Positions 1 to 8,148 of a stretch of DNA of 23,968 nt are shown here, piece after piece. Below the pieces are notes generated by a model. It ran no database searches. It saw nothing but the letters and a program-made list of their open reading frames with translations, and was not told where the DNA came from. The DNA is taken from NCBI GenBank assembly GCA_934295165.1, contig CAKRAT010000034.1, positions 1 through 23,968 on the forward strand, read 5' to 3'. This stretch comes from an uncultured Dorea sp. (GTDB lineage Bacteria; Bacillota; Clostridia; Lachnospirales; Lachnospiraceae). The translations under genes and the position numbers were made by a program. Numbering within the stretch: position 1 is the stretch's first letter; each line of letters opens with the position of its first letter.

Positions 1-2
1 AA

Positions 3-73
3 AGCGGGTGATGGGAATCGAACCCACGTATCCAGCTTGGAAGGCTGGTGTTCTACCATTGAACTACACCCGC
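3..73 (-). tRNA. tRNA-Gly (anticodon TCC)
   Basis: On the minus strand the sequence folds as a complete cloverleaf. The 7-bp acceptor stem GCGGGTG/CACCCGC closes positions 73-67 against 10-4. The T-loop reads GGTTCGATTCC, and the anticodon loop CTTCCAA places anticodon TCC at plus positions 39-41, decoding GGA. The CCA end is not encoded: the bases after the discriminator are TT. It lies 15 nt downstream of tRNA-Pro on the same strand and is probably processed from one transcript with it. Confidence 0.96.
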
Positions 74-88
74 ATAGTACATTATGAA

Positions 89-163
89 TCGGGGTGACAG
101 GATTCGAACCTGCGACCTCCTGGTCCCAAACCAGGCGCTCTAGCCAAGCTGAGCCACACCCCG
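89..163 (-). tRNA. tRNA-Pro (anticodon TGG)
   Basis: On the minus strand the acceptor stem CGGGGTG/CACCCCG joins positions 163-157 to 96-90. The T-arm reads GGTTCGAATCC, and the anticodon loop TTTGGGA gives anticodon TGG (plus 126-128), decoding CCA. No CCA tail is encoded. It is the promoter-proximal gene of the Pro-Gly tRNA pair. Confidence 0.96.
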
Positions 164-193
164 ATATGTTGTCGTGTTCTTAAGACAAGATGT

Positions 194-222
194 ATAATAT
201 CATGATTATAGATAAAATGCAA
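194..222 (-). promoter_or_regulatory. SigA-type promoter of the tRNA-Pro/tRNA-Gly unit
   Basis: Reading the minus strand, TTGCAT (222-217) and TATTAT (199-194) are separated by exactly 17 nt. Transcription would start near 187, about 24 nt before the 5' end of tRNA-Pro. The spacing and the position directly upstream of the tRNAs support the call. Confidence 0.7.
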
Positions 223-340
223 GCAGAAATTGAAAAAAATTATAAATAAATTGTAATATAGTTGGAATTATTAAAAAAGTACTATCAATTAAGAAAAATT
301 AGAAAGGAGTTTTGGGGAAGTATTTTTAGAAAAAGTTAAG

Positions 341-369
341 TTGTATCTGTTGGAATGCTGTTGTATAAT
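341..369 (+). promoter_or_regulatory. Candidate promoter of the C39-like peptidase gene
   Basis: TTGTAT (341-346) and a perfect TATAAT (364-369) are 17 nt apart. This gives a leader of about 90 nt before the start codon at 466. Otherwise the AT-rich region 164-465 shows only the tRNA promoter on the opposite strand. Confidence 0.6.
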
Positions 370-465
370 TAAAAACGATGTCGAAAAATAATTTTCAAAT
401 GAATAACTTAGAAACTGTTAAAAATGATTTTTATGAGATTTTTAATAAGAGGACTGAATTGACAG

Positions 466-1383
466 ATGGAAGAGATAAATCATACAGAAGAACAAAAGAC
501 GGTAAATAAGACTTCTCTTTCCAAAGGTGCAAGAAGGAATCAGATTTTCAGATGTATAGCAATTGTTGGTGTGATAGCAGCAGTAGTAACTGCTGCTTTT
601 ACTGGCTATTATCTGCACCGGGAACGTGTAGAAGAGAAGAAGCAGATGGAAGCAATAAAAGCAGAAAAGATAGAAAAACAGAAAAAAGCAAAGACAGAGG
701 AGAAAAAAGAAGAAGCAAAAGAAACGGAAGAACAGAAACTAGAGCGTGTCCGCAGCCAGGCAGCGGCACAGGGGGTTCCGCAAAGTGTGATTGAATTATT
801 GGATAAGAATGCAGAAACGGTTGATTTTGTAGCAGATTATGAGAAGAAAAAGGACGAACCATATGCGGATACGATTGGAGTTGATCTTTCGCAGGGTGGA
901 ATTCCGGAACTTTTACAATGGGATGAACGATGGGGATATGCACCATATGGAACGGGGATCGTTGCGACCAGTGGATGTGGACCGACATGCATGGCAATGG
1001 TAGCTGCAGGATTGAATCAGGATGTAACAATTACGCCTGCAAAAGTAGCGGCATATGGAACGACATATGGATATGTAGATGAAGAAAATAATACCTACTG
1101 GAGATTTATGGATGAAGCCGGCTCAAACTGGAACCTCAATAGCAGAGGGGGAATGTTTTCTGAAGAACAGATAAGTGCAGAGTTGTCACAGGGACATCCG
1201 GTCATTTGTAGTATGGGACCGGGAGATTTTACTCAGATTGGTCATTTTATTGTGCTGACAGGTTATGAGAATGGCAATGTGAAAGTAAATGATCCGTTCA
1301 GTATTAAGAACTCGGACACTATGTGGTCATTTGCGTACATCAAAGATCAGATTAAGGCAATGTGGATTTTTTCAAAAAAATAG
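466..1383 (+). CDS. Membrane-tethered C39-like (papain-fold) cysteine peptidase
   Basis: 305 residues. A basic N-terminus precedes one hydrophobic segment (about residues 28-49), so the protein is probably a type II membrane protein or has an uncleaved signal anchor. A long charged Lys/Glu-rich coiled-coil linker follows (about 52-97), then a C-terminal Peptidase_C39_2-like domain (about 140-305). Visible catalytic elements are Gln151 (QWDERW, likely oxyanion hole), Cys171 in SGCGPT, His260 in GHFIVL and Asp276 in VNDPF. The order and spacing match this superfamily. Substrates of such extracellular domains are usually peptides or cell-wall peptides; nothing here identifies one. The start follows an AAGAGGA site at 447-453, about 12 nt upstream, which is slightly long. 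It may be co-transcribed with the lyase gene 93 nt downstream. Confidence 0.85.
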   Translation: MEEINHTEEQKTVNKTSLSKGARRNQIFRCIAIVGVIAAVVTAAFTGYYLHRERVEEKKQMEAIKAEKIEKQKKAKTEEKKEEAKETEEQKLERVRSQAAAQGVPQSVIELLDKNAETVDFVADYEKKKDEPYADTIGVDLSQGGIPELLQWDERWGYAPYGTGIVATSGCGPTCMAMVAAGLNQDVTITPAKVAAYGTTYGYVDEENNTYWRFMDEAGSNWNLNSRGGMFSEEQISAELSQGHPVICSMGPGDFTQIGHFIVLTGYENGNVKVNDPFSIKNSDTMWSFAYIKDQIKAMWIFSKK

Positions 1384-1387
1384 AATG

Positions 1388-1408
1388 TGCAATGTGGAAA
1401 ACATTGCA
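1388..1408 (+). other. Intergenic stem-loop between the peptidase and lyase genes
   Basis: TGCAATGT (1388-1395) and ACATTGCA (1401-1408) form a perfect 8-bp stem with a GGAAA loop, just after the peptidase stop codon. No U-run follows on either strand, so this is not a canonical terminator. It may be an mRNA 3' stability or processing element. Confidence 0.5.
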
Positions 1409-1476
1409 AGAAAAGCAACTGGATGTGGAAAACAGGAAAATGTTGAAAAGTTTAAGGAAAAACGGGGGAACAGAAT

Positions 1477-2688
1477 ATGAGATATGATTTTACAAAAATA
1501 ATAGACAGGCATGGAAAAGATGCAATAGCAGTAGACGGACTTGGAAAGAATCCAGGATTTGCGCCGGAGCCTCCCCAAAACGGATTTGATGTGATTCCGA
1601 TGTGGGTGGCGGATATGAACTTTGAGACTGTTCCGACAATCCCGAAAGCAATCATGGACAGGGCAGCACATCCTGCATATGGATACTTCAGTCCGATGGA
1701 AGAATATTATGATTCGATCATCCGCTGGCACAAGATCCGCAATAATGTAGAAGGGCTGATGCCGGAGTACATCGGATATGAAAATGGGGTATTGGGAGGT
1801 GTGATTTCGGCGCTGACAGCATTTGCGGCACCGGGAGATTCGGTACTTCTTCATAGCCCGACCTACATTGGATTCACGAACTGTATTACGGAGAATGGAT
1901 ATAAGATTGTACATAGTCCGTTGAAAAAGGACGAAAAAGGAATCTGGCGTATGGACTACGAAGATATGGATGCAAAGTTAAAGGCCAATAACATCCATGT
2001 AGCGGTTTTCTGCAGCCCGCATAATCCGACCGGACGTGTATGGGAACGCTGGGAGATTGAAGAAGCAATGGAAGTATATAAGAATAACGAATGTGTCGTA
2101 ATTGCGGACGAGATCTGGTCAGACCTGATTTTAAAAGGAAGCCAGCATATTCCGACACAGTCGATCAGCCCAGATGCCAGAAACCGTACAATTGCGTTCT
2201 ATGCACCAAGTAAGACGTTTAATCTTGCGGGACTGGTGGGAAGTTATCATATTGTCTTTAACCGAATGCTGCGTGACCGTCTGGAAGCAAAATCCAGAAA
2301 ATCACATTATAATACGATGAATGTGTTGTCAATGCATGCGCTGATCGGGGCTTATGAGGCAGAAGGATATACCTGGGTTAATGAACTTTGTCAGGTTTTG
2401 TCAGAAAATGTGAATTATGCGTTCAATCACATCCGCGACTATTACAGAGGAATCGAGGTCAGCAAGCCACAGGGAACGTACATGTTATTCCTGGACTGTG
2501 AAGACTGGTGTACAGAAAATTATAAGTCACTGGATGAGCTGTTAAAAGCCGGATGGGATGTAGGGGTAGCATGGCAGGACGGAAGACCGTTCCATCAGGA
2601 ATACGGAATCCGTATGAATCTGGCACTGCCGCTCAGCAGAGTGAAAGAAGCATTTGAGCGTCTGGATGAATACGTATTTCATGTGTAA
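1477..2688 (+). CDS. MalY/PatB-family PLP-dependent C-S lyase (cystathionine beta-lyase type)
   Basis: 403 residues, the usual length for fold type I PLP enzymes of the MalY/PatB group. It opens with a family-typical block, including WVADMNFETVP. It contains HNPTGRVW, the cofactor-aspartate region ADEIW, and the Schiff-base lysine Lys246 in SKTFNLAGL. The C-terminal RMNLALPLSRVKEA stretch carries the substrate-carboxylate arginine. Members cleave C-S bonds of cystathionine or cysteine conjugates to pyruvate, ammonia and a thiol. Some also act as aminotransferases or regulators, so the exact substrate is open. The enzyme is cytoplasmic. A GGGGGAA site at 1464-1470 precedes the ATG. It may be read through from the peptidase gene, since no clear promoter is seen in the 93-nt gap. 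Confidence 0.92.
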   Translation: MRYDFTKIIDRHGKDAIAVDGLGKNPGFAPEPPQNGFDVIPMWVADMNFETVPTIPKAIMDRAAHPAYGYFSPMEEYYDSIIRWHKIRNNVEGLMPEYIGYENGVLGGVISALTAFAAPGDSVLLHSPTYIGFTNCITENGYKIVHSPLKKDEKGIWRMDYEDMDAKLKANNIHVAVFCSPHNPTGRVWERWEIEEAMEVYKNNECVVIADEIWSDLILKGSQHIPTQSISPDARNRTIAFYAPSKTFNLAGLVGSYHIVFNRMLRDRLEAKSRKSHYNTMNVLSMHALIGAYEAEGYTWVNELCQVLSENVNYAFNHIRDYYRGIEVSKPQGTYMLFLDCEDWCTENYKSLDELLKAGWDVGVAWQDGRPFHQEYGIRMNLALPLSRVKEAFERLDEYVFHV

Positions 2689-2750
2689 AAATCCGGGGAA
2701 TGCGCGATGAATACTGAGAAGTATAATACTGTAGATATTAATCGGATAAA

Positions 2751-2879
2751 ATGATAAGGGAGGCGGGAGCGGATGGACAGATTGCCGGGCAGCTGGTGGT
2801 GTTCTCATCGGTGCTTTCGGTCTTTGCGTTGTTTGTGACGATATTAATATTGCGGACGATAGGATTGCTTGGGATTTAA
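2751..2879 (+). CDS. Possible 42-residue single-span membrane peptide
   Basis: An open frame from ATG 2751 to TAA 2877-2879 encodes 42 residues. A polar start (MIREAGADGQ) precedes a strongly hydrophobic stretch of about 25 residues containing FALFVTILILRTIG, which could be one transmembrane helix. It lies 62 nt downstream of the lyase stop. Its own ribosome site is weak. A much better purine-rich site (GGGAGGCGGGAGCGG, ending at 2772) sits just inside the frame and precedes an out-of-frame ATG with only 22 codons. The alternatives are chance, or the remnant of a larger membrane gene. I do not recognise the family. Confidence 0.3.
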   Translation: MIREAGADGQIAGQLVVFSSVLSVFALFVTILILRTIGLLGI

Positions 2880-2939
2880 TTGCGGTTTAAGAAAGGAAGA
2901 AAGTAAATTAGAAGGTAAAATGGAAGAATAATTCATAAG

Positions 2940-2978
2940 AAGAGCTGGAAAGAAGCGTAAAAGTACTTTCCAGCTCTT
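2940..2978. terminator. 13-bp hairpin between convergent genes
   Basis: AAGAGCTGGAAAG (2940-2952) pairs perfectly with CTTTCCAGCTCTT (2966-2978) around a 13-nt loop. It sits 20 nt before the 3' end of the minus-strand reductase and after the plus-strand lyase. The U-tracts are weak on both strands, but the position suggests termination from both sides. Confidence 0.6.
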
Positions 2979-2998
2979 GTAAGTTTAAAAGCAAAATT

Positions 2999-3916
2999 TT
3001 ACGGCAGTCGATTTCCGGCAGCCATATACAACCGGTACCACTCTTCACGGGTCAGATGCACATTGGAGGCCTTACTGATCTGAGCAATCCGGACCTTATT
3101 AGTTGTGCCGATGATCGTCTGGATTCCGGCAGGGTGGCGTAAGATCCAGGCAACAGCGATGGCACTGTCGGTTACATTATATTTTTCAGCCAGTTCATTG
3201 ATGACTTTGTTGAGTTCCGGGAATTTTTCATTTCCAAGAAAGATGCCTTCGAACATACCATACTGGAATGGGGACCATGCCTGAATGGTGATATCCTTTA
3301 AGCGGCAGTATTCGAGAATGCCGCCGTCCCGGTTAATTGCAGAATCATTGTACATATTTGCATTGATTCCGGAATTAATCATTGGACAGTGTGCGATACT
3401 GAACTGTAACTGGTTGATGAGAATCGGTTCATCCAGATATTTATTCAATAATTCTATCTGCATCGGGGTCTGATTGCTGACACCGAAGTGACGTACTTTG
3501 CCGGCGGTTTTTAAAGTACGGAATGCATCAGCTACTTCTTCCGGTTCCATTAATGTATCCGGGCGGTGTAGCAATAAGATGTCAAGATAATCTGTGCGCA
3601 GGCGGTTCAAGATATCATCTACGGACTGCAGGATATGTTCTTTGGAAAAATCAAAAGCAATACCGGGGCGGATCGCACATTTGGACTGCAGAATGATCTG
3701 GTCACGCAGGGAAGGAGTCAGGGCCTTGCCAAAAAGCTCTTCGCATTGTCCTTTTGCATAGATATCTGCATGATCGAAGAAATTGATATCATGTGTAAGC
3801 GCAGTGTCTATCCATTCTTTTACGGCATCTGCCGTTTTCAGGCTGTTAATACGCATACAGCCCATACCAATTTCCGGAACAGATAAATTTGTATTGTGAA
3901 GTGTGATTGTTTTCAT
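2999..3916 (-). CDS. Aldo/keto reductase
   Basis: 305 residues when started at the ATG at 3916-3914, which has the strong site AAGGAGGT (3928-3921) directly upstream. The upstream in-frame ATG at 3940 would place that site inside the gene. The AKR catalytic tetrad is visible: Asp48 and Tyr53 (FDHADIYAKG), Lys79 (LQSKC) and His117 (LLLHRPD). The C-terminal cofactor region reads IIGTTNKVRI. The family is a cytoplasmic TIM barrel that reduces carbonyls with NADPH; the physiological substrate cannot be read from sequence. The N-terminal MGCMRI and overall pattern resemble the YdhF-like branch. It is transcribed convergently to the lyase and divergently from the MATE gene. Confidence 0.92.
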   Translation of the reverse strand: MKTITLHNTNLSVPEIGMGCMRINSLKTADAVKEWIDTALTHDINFFDHADIYAKGQCEELFGKALTPSLRDQIILQSKCAIRPGIAFDFSKEHILQSVDDILNRLRTDYLDILLLHRPDTLMEPEEVADAFRTLKTAGKVRHFGVSNQTPMQIELLNKYLDEPILINQLQFSIAHCPMINSGINANMYNDSAINRDGGILEYCRLKDITIQAWSPFQYGMFEGIFLGNEKFPELNKVINELAEKYNVTDSAIAVAWILRHPAGIQTIIGTTNKVRIAQISKASNVHLTREEWYRLYMAAGNRLP

Positions 3917-3920
3917 GGGA

Positions 3921-3928
3921 ACCTCCTT
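3921..3928 (-). promoter_or_regulatory. Ribosome binding site deciding the reductase start
   Basis: On the minus strand AAGGAGGT ends 4 nt before ATG 3916. It is a near-perfect anti-SD match, and it excludes the longer frame that begins at 3940. Confidence 0.85.
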
Positions 3929-3943
3929 AGATAAAAACATTTG

Positions 3944-3972
3944 TATAAATGTATTTTAACATATCGTGTAAA
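3944..3972 (-). promoter_or_regulatory. Candidate promoter of the aldo/keto reductase
   Basis: On the minus strand TTTACA (3972-3967) and TTTATA (3949-3944) are 17 nt apart, giving a short leader of about 20 nt. An overlapping TAAAAT could serve as an alternative -10. Confidence 0.45.
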
Positions 3973-4007
3973 GAAAGATAAAAGAAAAATTCAGTGAATT
4001 TGAATTG

Positions 4008-4036
4008 TTGACTAACTTTATAATTGGGAATAGAAT
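4008..4036 (+). promoter_or_regulatory. SigA-type promoter of the MATE-led gene run
   Basis: TTGACT (4008-4013) and TAGAAT (4031-4036) are separated by 17 nt, 38 nt upstream of the MATE start codon. It is the only good plus-strand promoter in the divergent intergenic region. It may serve the following closely spaced genes as well. Confidence 0.7.
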
Positions 4037-4074
4037 TATGAAATAAGTATTTTTAAAGATAAGGACATTACAAT

Positions 4075-5424
4075 ATGGAAAGAGATTTAACAACAGGAAG
4101 CGTATTTAAAACAGTCATTTACTTTTCACTGCCATATCTGTTATCGTACTTTTTACAGACGTTATACGGTATGGCAGATTTATTTATAGTCGGACAGTTT
4201 GGCGGTGTCAGCAGTACGACGGCGGTATCGATCGGAAGCCAGATCATGCATATGCTGACAGTTATGATCGTGGGGCTTGCAATGGGAGCGACGGTTATGA
4301 TCGGGCGCTGCATCGGTGCAAAAGATTATAAGAAAGCATCGGAGACAATTGGAAACACAGCAACGATGTTCATGGGGATTGCGCTTGTACTTATGATTGT
4401 ATTACTGGCAGCAGTCAGACCGATCGTCAGTGTGATGTCGACACCTGCTGAGGCAGTAGAAGGAACCATCCGTTATCTGACCATCTGCTTTATCGGAATT
4501 CCTTTTATTACAGCTTATAATATTATCAGTGCAATTTTCAGAGGAATCGGGGATTCCAAAAGTCCGATGTACTTTATTGCGGTCGCATGTGCGGCAAATA
4601 TCGGACTGGATTACTTGTTTATCGGAGTCATGGGGCTGGATGCAGCCGGAGCTGCATTTGGAACGACAATTGCACAGGCGGTCAGTGTCATTGTTTCACT
4701 TACAGTGATCATAAAAAAAGGCACTGGAATCAAATTAAGAAAATCAGATCTTCGTCCGAAGAGACATACGATGAAAAACATATTAAAAGTCGGTGTGCCG
4801 GTTGCACTGCAGGATGGATTCATTCAGATATCGTTTATTGCAATTACAATATTTGCCAATCAGCGTGGATTAAATGATGCGGCGGCGGTAGGAATTGTGG
4901 AAAAGATCATCGGGATCCTGTTCCTGGTACCATCGTCCATGCTGTCGACGATATCGGCACTGGCATCGCAGAATATCGGTGCAGGCAAGCATGACCGTGC
5001 CCGTCTGACGTTACGCTATGTATTATGTATGACGGTCGGTTATGGATTTGTTGCGGCAACCATTGTACAGTTTGTATCCGTTCCGTTCGTCGGATTATTT
5101 ACGAATGACGGAGCTGTGCAGATCCTTGGAGGACAATATTTAAGAAGTTATGCGTGGGACTGCGTATTTGCAGGAATCCACTTCTGCTTAAGCGGATATT
5201 TTTATGCGTATGGACTTTCTGTTGTATCGTTCATCCACAATTCAATATCGATCATATGTGCCAGAATTCCGCTGTCTTATTATGCAGCGACACATTTCCC
5301 GGATACCTTATTCCCGATGGGATGTGCGGCACCGGCAGGATCAATCGTTTCGATCGTTATCTGTGTCGGAGTATTGAGGTGGATGGATAAGCATCCGGAA
5401 AAATATATGAAAAATAAAGGATAG
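4075..5424 (+). CDS. MATE-family multidrug/toxin efflux transporter
   Basis: 449 residues, the family's usual length, with about 12 hydrophobic segments in two related halves. The N-terminal block (TGSVFKTVIYFSLPYLLS, then LYGMADLFIVGQFGG) and IFRGIGDSKSPMYF are typical of bacterial MATE proteins of the DinF/NorM superfamily. These proteins export cationic or amphipathic compounds using a Na+ or H+ gradient. The substrate cannot be inferred. The AAGGA site is at 4061-4065. The stop lies only 5 nt before the GGDEF gene, so the two are almost certainly co-transcribed. Confidence 0.95.
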   Translation: MERDLTTGSVFKTVIYFSLPYLLSYFLQTLYGMADLFIVGQFGGVSSTTAVSIGSQIMHMLTVMIVGLAMGATVMIGRCIGAKDYKKASETIGNTATMFMGIALVLMIVLLAAVRPIVSVMSTPAEAVEGTIRYLTICFIGIPFITAYNIISAIFRGIGDSKSPMYFIAVACAANIGLDYLFIGVMGLDAAGAAFGTTIAQAVSVIVSLTVIIKKGTGIKLRKSDLRPKRHTMKNILKVGVPVALQDGFIQISFIAITIFANQRGLNDAAAVGIVEKIIGILFLVPSSMLSTISALASQNIGAGKHDRARLTLRYVLCMTVGYGFVAATIVQFVSVPFVGLFTNDGAVQILGGQYLRSYAWDCVFAGIHFCLSGYFYAYGLSVVSFIHNSISIICARIPLSYYAATHFPDTLFPMGCAAPAGSIVSIVICVGVLRWMDKHPEKYMKNKG

Positions 5425-5429
5425 ATACT

Positions 5430-6485
5430 ATGAGTAAGAATGAAAATAAGAAAAAAATACCGTATGTACAAAGTGCTCTGATCGTAATACTGATCGCTAT
5501 GGTAGTGACAATGATGGTTCAGATCAGCCATCTGCAGGGAACGGCAAGAGTTGTGAATTATGCCGGGCTGGTCAGAGGAGCTACACAGCGTACGGTGAAG
5601 CTGGAAATTACCGGGGATGAAAGAGATGATCTGATACATTATCTGGATCAGATCCTGAGCGGTCTGAAGTATGCAGACGGGAATTATGATCTGGTAAAAC
5701 TGGATGATAAGAATTACCAGAAACGTCTGGATGAACAGATGGAATATTGGAAAACACTGAAAAAAGAGATCTATCAGGTCAGAGAAAAAGGATATGAAAA
5801 CACGGATATCGTAGAAGTAAGTGAGCGGTATTTTGAGTATGCGGACCGGACGGTAACTGCAGCAGAAAAATATTCAGAAAAAACTGCAAGAAGAATCCGT
5901 ACTATAGAATACATTACAGCATTCGATATGATACTTCTGATTCTGCTGATGGTCATTCGGTATATCGAAGAACTAAAGATGCTGAAAGCAAATAAAGCAC
6001 TGGAACAGAAAGCTTATATTGATATTCATACAGGACTTCCGAACAAGAGCAAGTGTGAGGAACTTCTGCAGGATATATCACTGATCGAAATCCCGACCGG
6101 CTGTATTGTATTTGACCTGAATAATCTGAAAACAGTGAATGATTCTCTGGGACATACAGCAGGAGATTCGCTGATCTCTAATTTCGCAAGAATTGTCAGA
6201 AATGTAATTCCGGCAAAGGATTATGTCGGACGTTACGGCGGAGATGAGTTTATGGCAGTCATCTATGAGACAGATGAGAAGAATGTGAAAGAAATTCTGG
6301 AAAGACTGGAAGTAGAAATTGGCAGATTCAATGAATACGGAAAGCATATACCGATCAGTTATGCACATGGATGGGCAATGTCGACGTCGTTCAGAGAATG
6401 TACGCTTCGTACGTTGTTTGATAAAGCAGATCACAGTATGTATCTGAATAAGCAGAGACAGAAGAAAGAAGAACAGGGTGAATAG
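5430..6485 (+). CDS. Membrane-bound GGDEF diguanylate cyclase with PilJ-like sensor segment
   Basis: 351 residues. TM1 is about 12-31, an extracytoplasmic helical sensor region about 32-160, TM2 about 163-178, and a C-terminal GGDEF domain about 190-345. The active-site motif is intact (GGDEF, residues 270-274), and the substrate-binding FDLNNLKTVNDSLGH block is present, so synthesis of c-di-GMP from two GTP is expected. The inhibitory I-site is degenerate: the residues five positions before GGDEF read PAKD instead of RxxD. Just after TM1, VNYAGLVRGATQR resembles the conserved helix of PilJ/NarX-type sensors. The gene lies between the MATE exporter (5-nt gap) and the response regulator (8-nt gap). 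This suggests one operon and a link between envelope sensing and c-di-GMP. Confidence 0.92.
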   Translation: MSKNENKKKIPYVQSALIVILIAMVVTMMVQISHLQGTARVVNYAGLVRGATQRTVKLEITGDERDDLIHYLDQILSGLKYADGNYDLVKLDDKNYQKRLDEQMEYWKTLKKEIYQVREKGYENTDIVEVSERYFEYADRTVTAAEKYSEKTARRIRTIEYITAFDMILLILLMVIRYIEELKMLKANKALEQKAYIDIHTGLPNKSKCEELLQDISLIEIPTGCIVFDLNNLKTVNDSLGHTAGDSLISNFARIVRNVIPAKDYVGRYGGDEFMAVIYETDEKNVKEILERLEVEIGRFNEYGKHIPISYAHGWAMSTSFRECTLRTLFDKADHSMYLNKQRQKKEEQGE

Positions 6486-6493
6486 GTGGCTAT

Positions 6494-7159
6494 ATGACAA
6501 TCGGAATCATAGAAGACGACACATTATTACATCAGGCACTGAAAACAGCACTGCAAAACGCAGGTTATCAGACCGTATCCGCATATACAAAACAAGAGGC
6601 TCTTACTGCAATTACAGGCGGTGAGAGCCTTCTTCTCATTGATATTGGTCTTCCTGACGGCAATGGAATTGCATGTTACAAAAAGATCCGGGAAAAGGCA
6701 GAAACACCTGCGATTTTTCTCACAGCAAGAGACGAAGAAACGGATATGTTGACTGCATTTGATATAGGAGCGGATGATTACGTGGTAAAACCATTTTCTA
6801 TGAAGGTGCTTTTAAAAAGGATAGAAGCAGTGCTTGGCCGGAACAACAAAGAAAAACAATTAGCTTGCGGAGAAATTATATTGTTTCCTGATAAAAAGAA
6901 AGTATATAAAGCCGATAAAGAAATCAATCTGACTGCAAAAGAATATCAATTACTGGAATACTTGATGTATAATCAGGAAAATGTGTTGACAAAAGAAAAT
7001 ATCCTGGAACATGTCTGGGGACTGGACGGTCAGTTTGTAGGAGATAACACCGTCAGTGTTACGATTAACAGACTAAGAAAAAAGATAGAAACAGATGCAG
7101 GTTCACCGGTATATCTGAAAAATGTATTCGGATTGGGATACAAACTGGAGAGTGTCTGA
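6494..7159 (+). CDS. OmpR/PhoB-family response regulator
   Basis: 221 residues. The receiver domain (about 1-113) has acidic pocket residues Glu7-Asp8-Asp9, phospho-acceptor Asp50 (LLIDIGLPDG), Thr77 (FLTARD) and Lys99 (VVKPF). The winged-helix DNA-binding domain (about 125-221) includes LTAKEYQLLEYL and the recognition part DNTVSVTINRLRKKIE, ending GLGYKLE. All phosphorylation residues are present, so it should be functional. It is the partner of the histidine kinase 35 nt downstream. Its AGGTGG site overlaps the end of the GGDEF gene. By analogy with Bce-type modules, it may activate the adjacent ABC transporter. Confidence 0.95.
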   Translation: MTIGIIEDDTLLHQALKTALQNAGYQTVSAYTKQEALTAITGGESLLLIDIGLPDGNGIACYKKIREKAETPAIFLTARDEETDMLTAFDIGADDYVVKPFSMKVLLKRIEAVLGRNNKEKQLACGEIILFPDKKKVYKADKEINLTAKEYQLLEYLMYNQENVLTKENILEHVWGLDGQFVGDNTVSVTINRLRKKIETDAGSPVYLKNVFGLGYKLESV

Positions 7160-7194
7160 AAAATAATTGTGGCTACAAAAAGGAAGGGAAAAGA

Positions 7195-8136
7195 ATGAAT
7201 ATGACAATATTCGCAGTGGCAGTAACGGCAGGAGCAATTCTGGGCGGAACTGCCATATATGTTTATCAGGGAAAATGCAGACAGAAAGAGCTTAAGTTAT
7301 TGGCGGAATGTATGGAAAAGATACTGCGTGAGGAAAAGATTCATGAAGCAAAAGCAGGGGAAGAGACGCTGTATGCAAGACTGGAATCCAGACTGGTAAG
7401 GATTCAGGAGATGTTAAACGGCCGGGCAGAAGCGGCAGAAAAAAGTAAAGATGAGATCCAGAAGCTGATCTCGGAGATTGCACACCAGATGCGGACACCT
7501 CTTGCCAATATCCGGACATATCAGGAATTATTAGAGGAAGAATGGAGCAAAAACGGGGCAAAGACAGATGAAAATGTGGATAATTATTTAAGTGCAATGC
7601 AAGCAGGAGAACAACAACTGGAATTTCTGACAGAGGGATTCGTGAAGATGTCCAGACTCGAACAGAACATGATTCAGATACGGAAAGAAGAGACAGACCT
7701 TTTAAAGACTGTGCGAAACAGCCTTGGAAGAATTCAGAAACGGGCAGAAGAAAAACAGATTGCATTCCGAATAGAGATGCCACAGGAAGTTAAGTGCCCA
7801 CATGATGTCAATTGGATCGGGGAAGCAATCGATAATGTTCTGGATAATACCGTGAAATACAGCCGGCCTGGCGGAATCATAGAAATGAGAATCCAGAAGA
7901 GTGAAATGCATGCAAAGATTATTGTAAAAGATAATGGGCTTGGAATTGAAAAAGGGGAAGAGCATAAGATTTTCCAGAGATTCTACAGAGGAAAGAATGT
8001 GGCCACACAGAAGGGCTATGGAATCGGTCTTTATCTGGCGAGAAAAATTGTCAGCCTTCATGGCGGATTTATGATTGCAAAAAACAGATATCCGGAAAAA
8101 GGTCTGATGATCGAGATAAATCTTCCGGTCTGTTAG
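7195..8136 (+). CDS. Sensor histidine kinase, short sensor (intramembrane-type)
   Basis: 313 residues. One clear hydrophobic segment lies at about 3-24, with almost no extracytoplasmic loop. A coiled-coil linker follows, then the HisKA domain with His97 in SEIAHQMRTPLAN and the HATPase_c domain. The N-box is IDNVLDNTVKYS, the G1 box DNGLGIEKGE, the F-box KIFQRFYRG and the G2 box GYGIGLYLARK. Lack of a sensor domain suggests that it perceives stress through the membrane or through the associated transporter, as BceS-like kinases do; this is inference. It pairs with the response regulator immediately upstream. Confidence 0.94.
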   Translation: MNMTIFAVAVTAGAILGGTAIYVYQGKCRQKELKLLAECMEKILREEKIHEAKAGEETLYARLESRLVRIQEMLNGRAEAAEKSKDEIQKLISEIAHQMRTPLANIRTYQELLEEEWSKNGAKTDENVDNYLSAMQAGEQQLEFLTEGFVKMSRLEQNMIQIRKEETDLLKTVRNSLGRIQKRAEEKQIAFRIEMPQEVKCPHDVNWIGEAIDNVLDNTVKYSRPGGIIEMRIQKSEMHAKIIVKDNGLGIEKGEEHKIFQRFYRGKNVATQKGYGIGLYLARKIVSLHGGFMIAKNRYPEKGLMIEINLPVC

Positions 8137-8148
8137 AAGTTTGTTAGA
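8131..8148 (+). promoter_or_regulatory. Candidate response-regulator site: direct repeat upstream of the ABC genes
   Basis: TGTTAGA occurs at 8131-8137 and again at 8142-8148, an 11-nt period (one helical turn). OmpR-type dimers bind tandem repeats of this kind. The repeat overlaps the kinase stop codon and lies about 80 nt before the ATPase start. No convincing -10/-35 pair accompanies it. Confidence 0.3.

Noticed and set aside
599..1030. 143-residue minus-strand frame over the C39-like peptidase
   Set aside because: It is antisense to the Lys/Glu-rich coiled coil of a well-supported gene; its Leu/Phe/Ser richness is a shadow effect.
2773..2841. 22-codon frame from ATG 2773 after the strong purine-rich site
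   Set aside because: The product is very short and basic, with Cys/Trp/Arg runs and no recognisable character; the overlapping hydrophobic frame is more protein-like.
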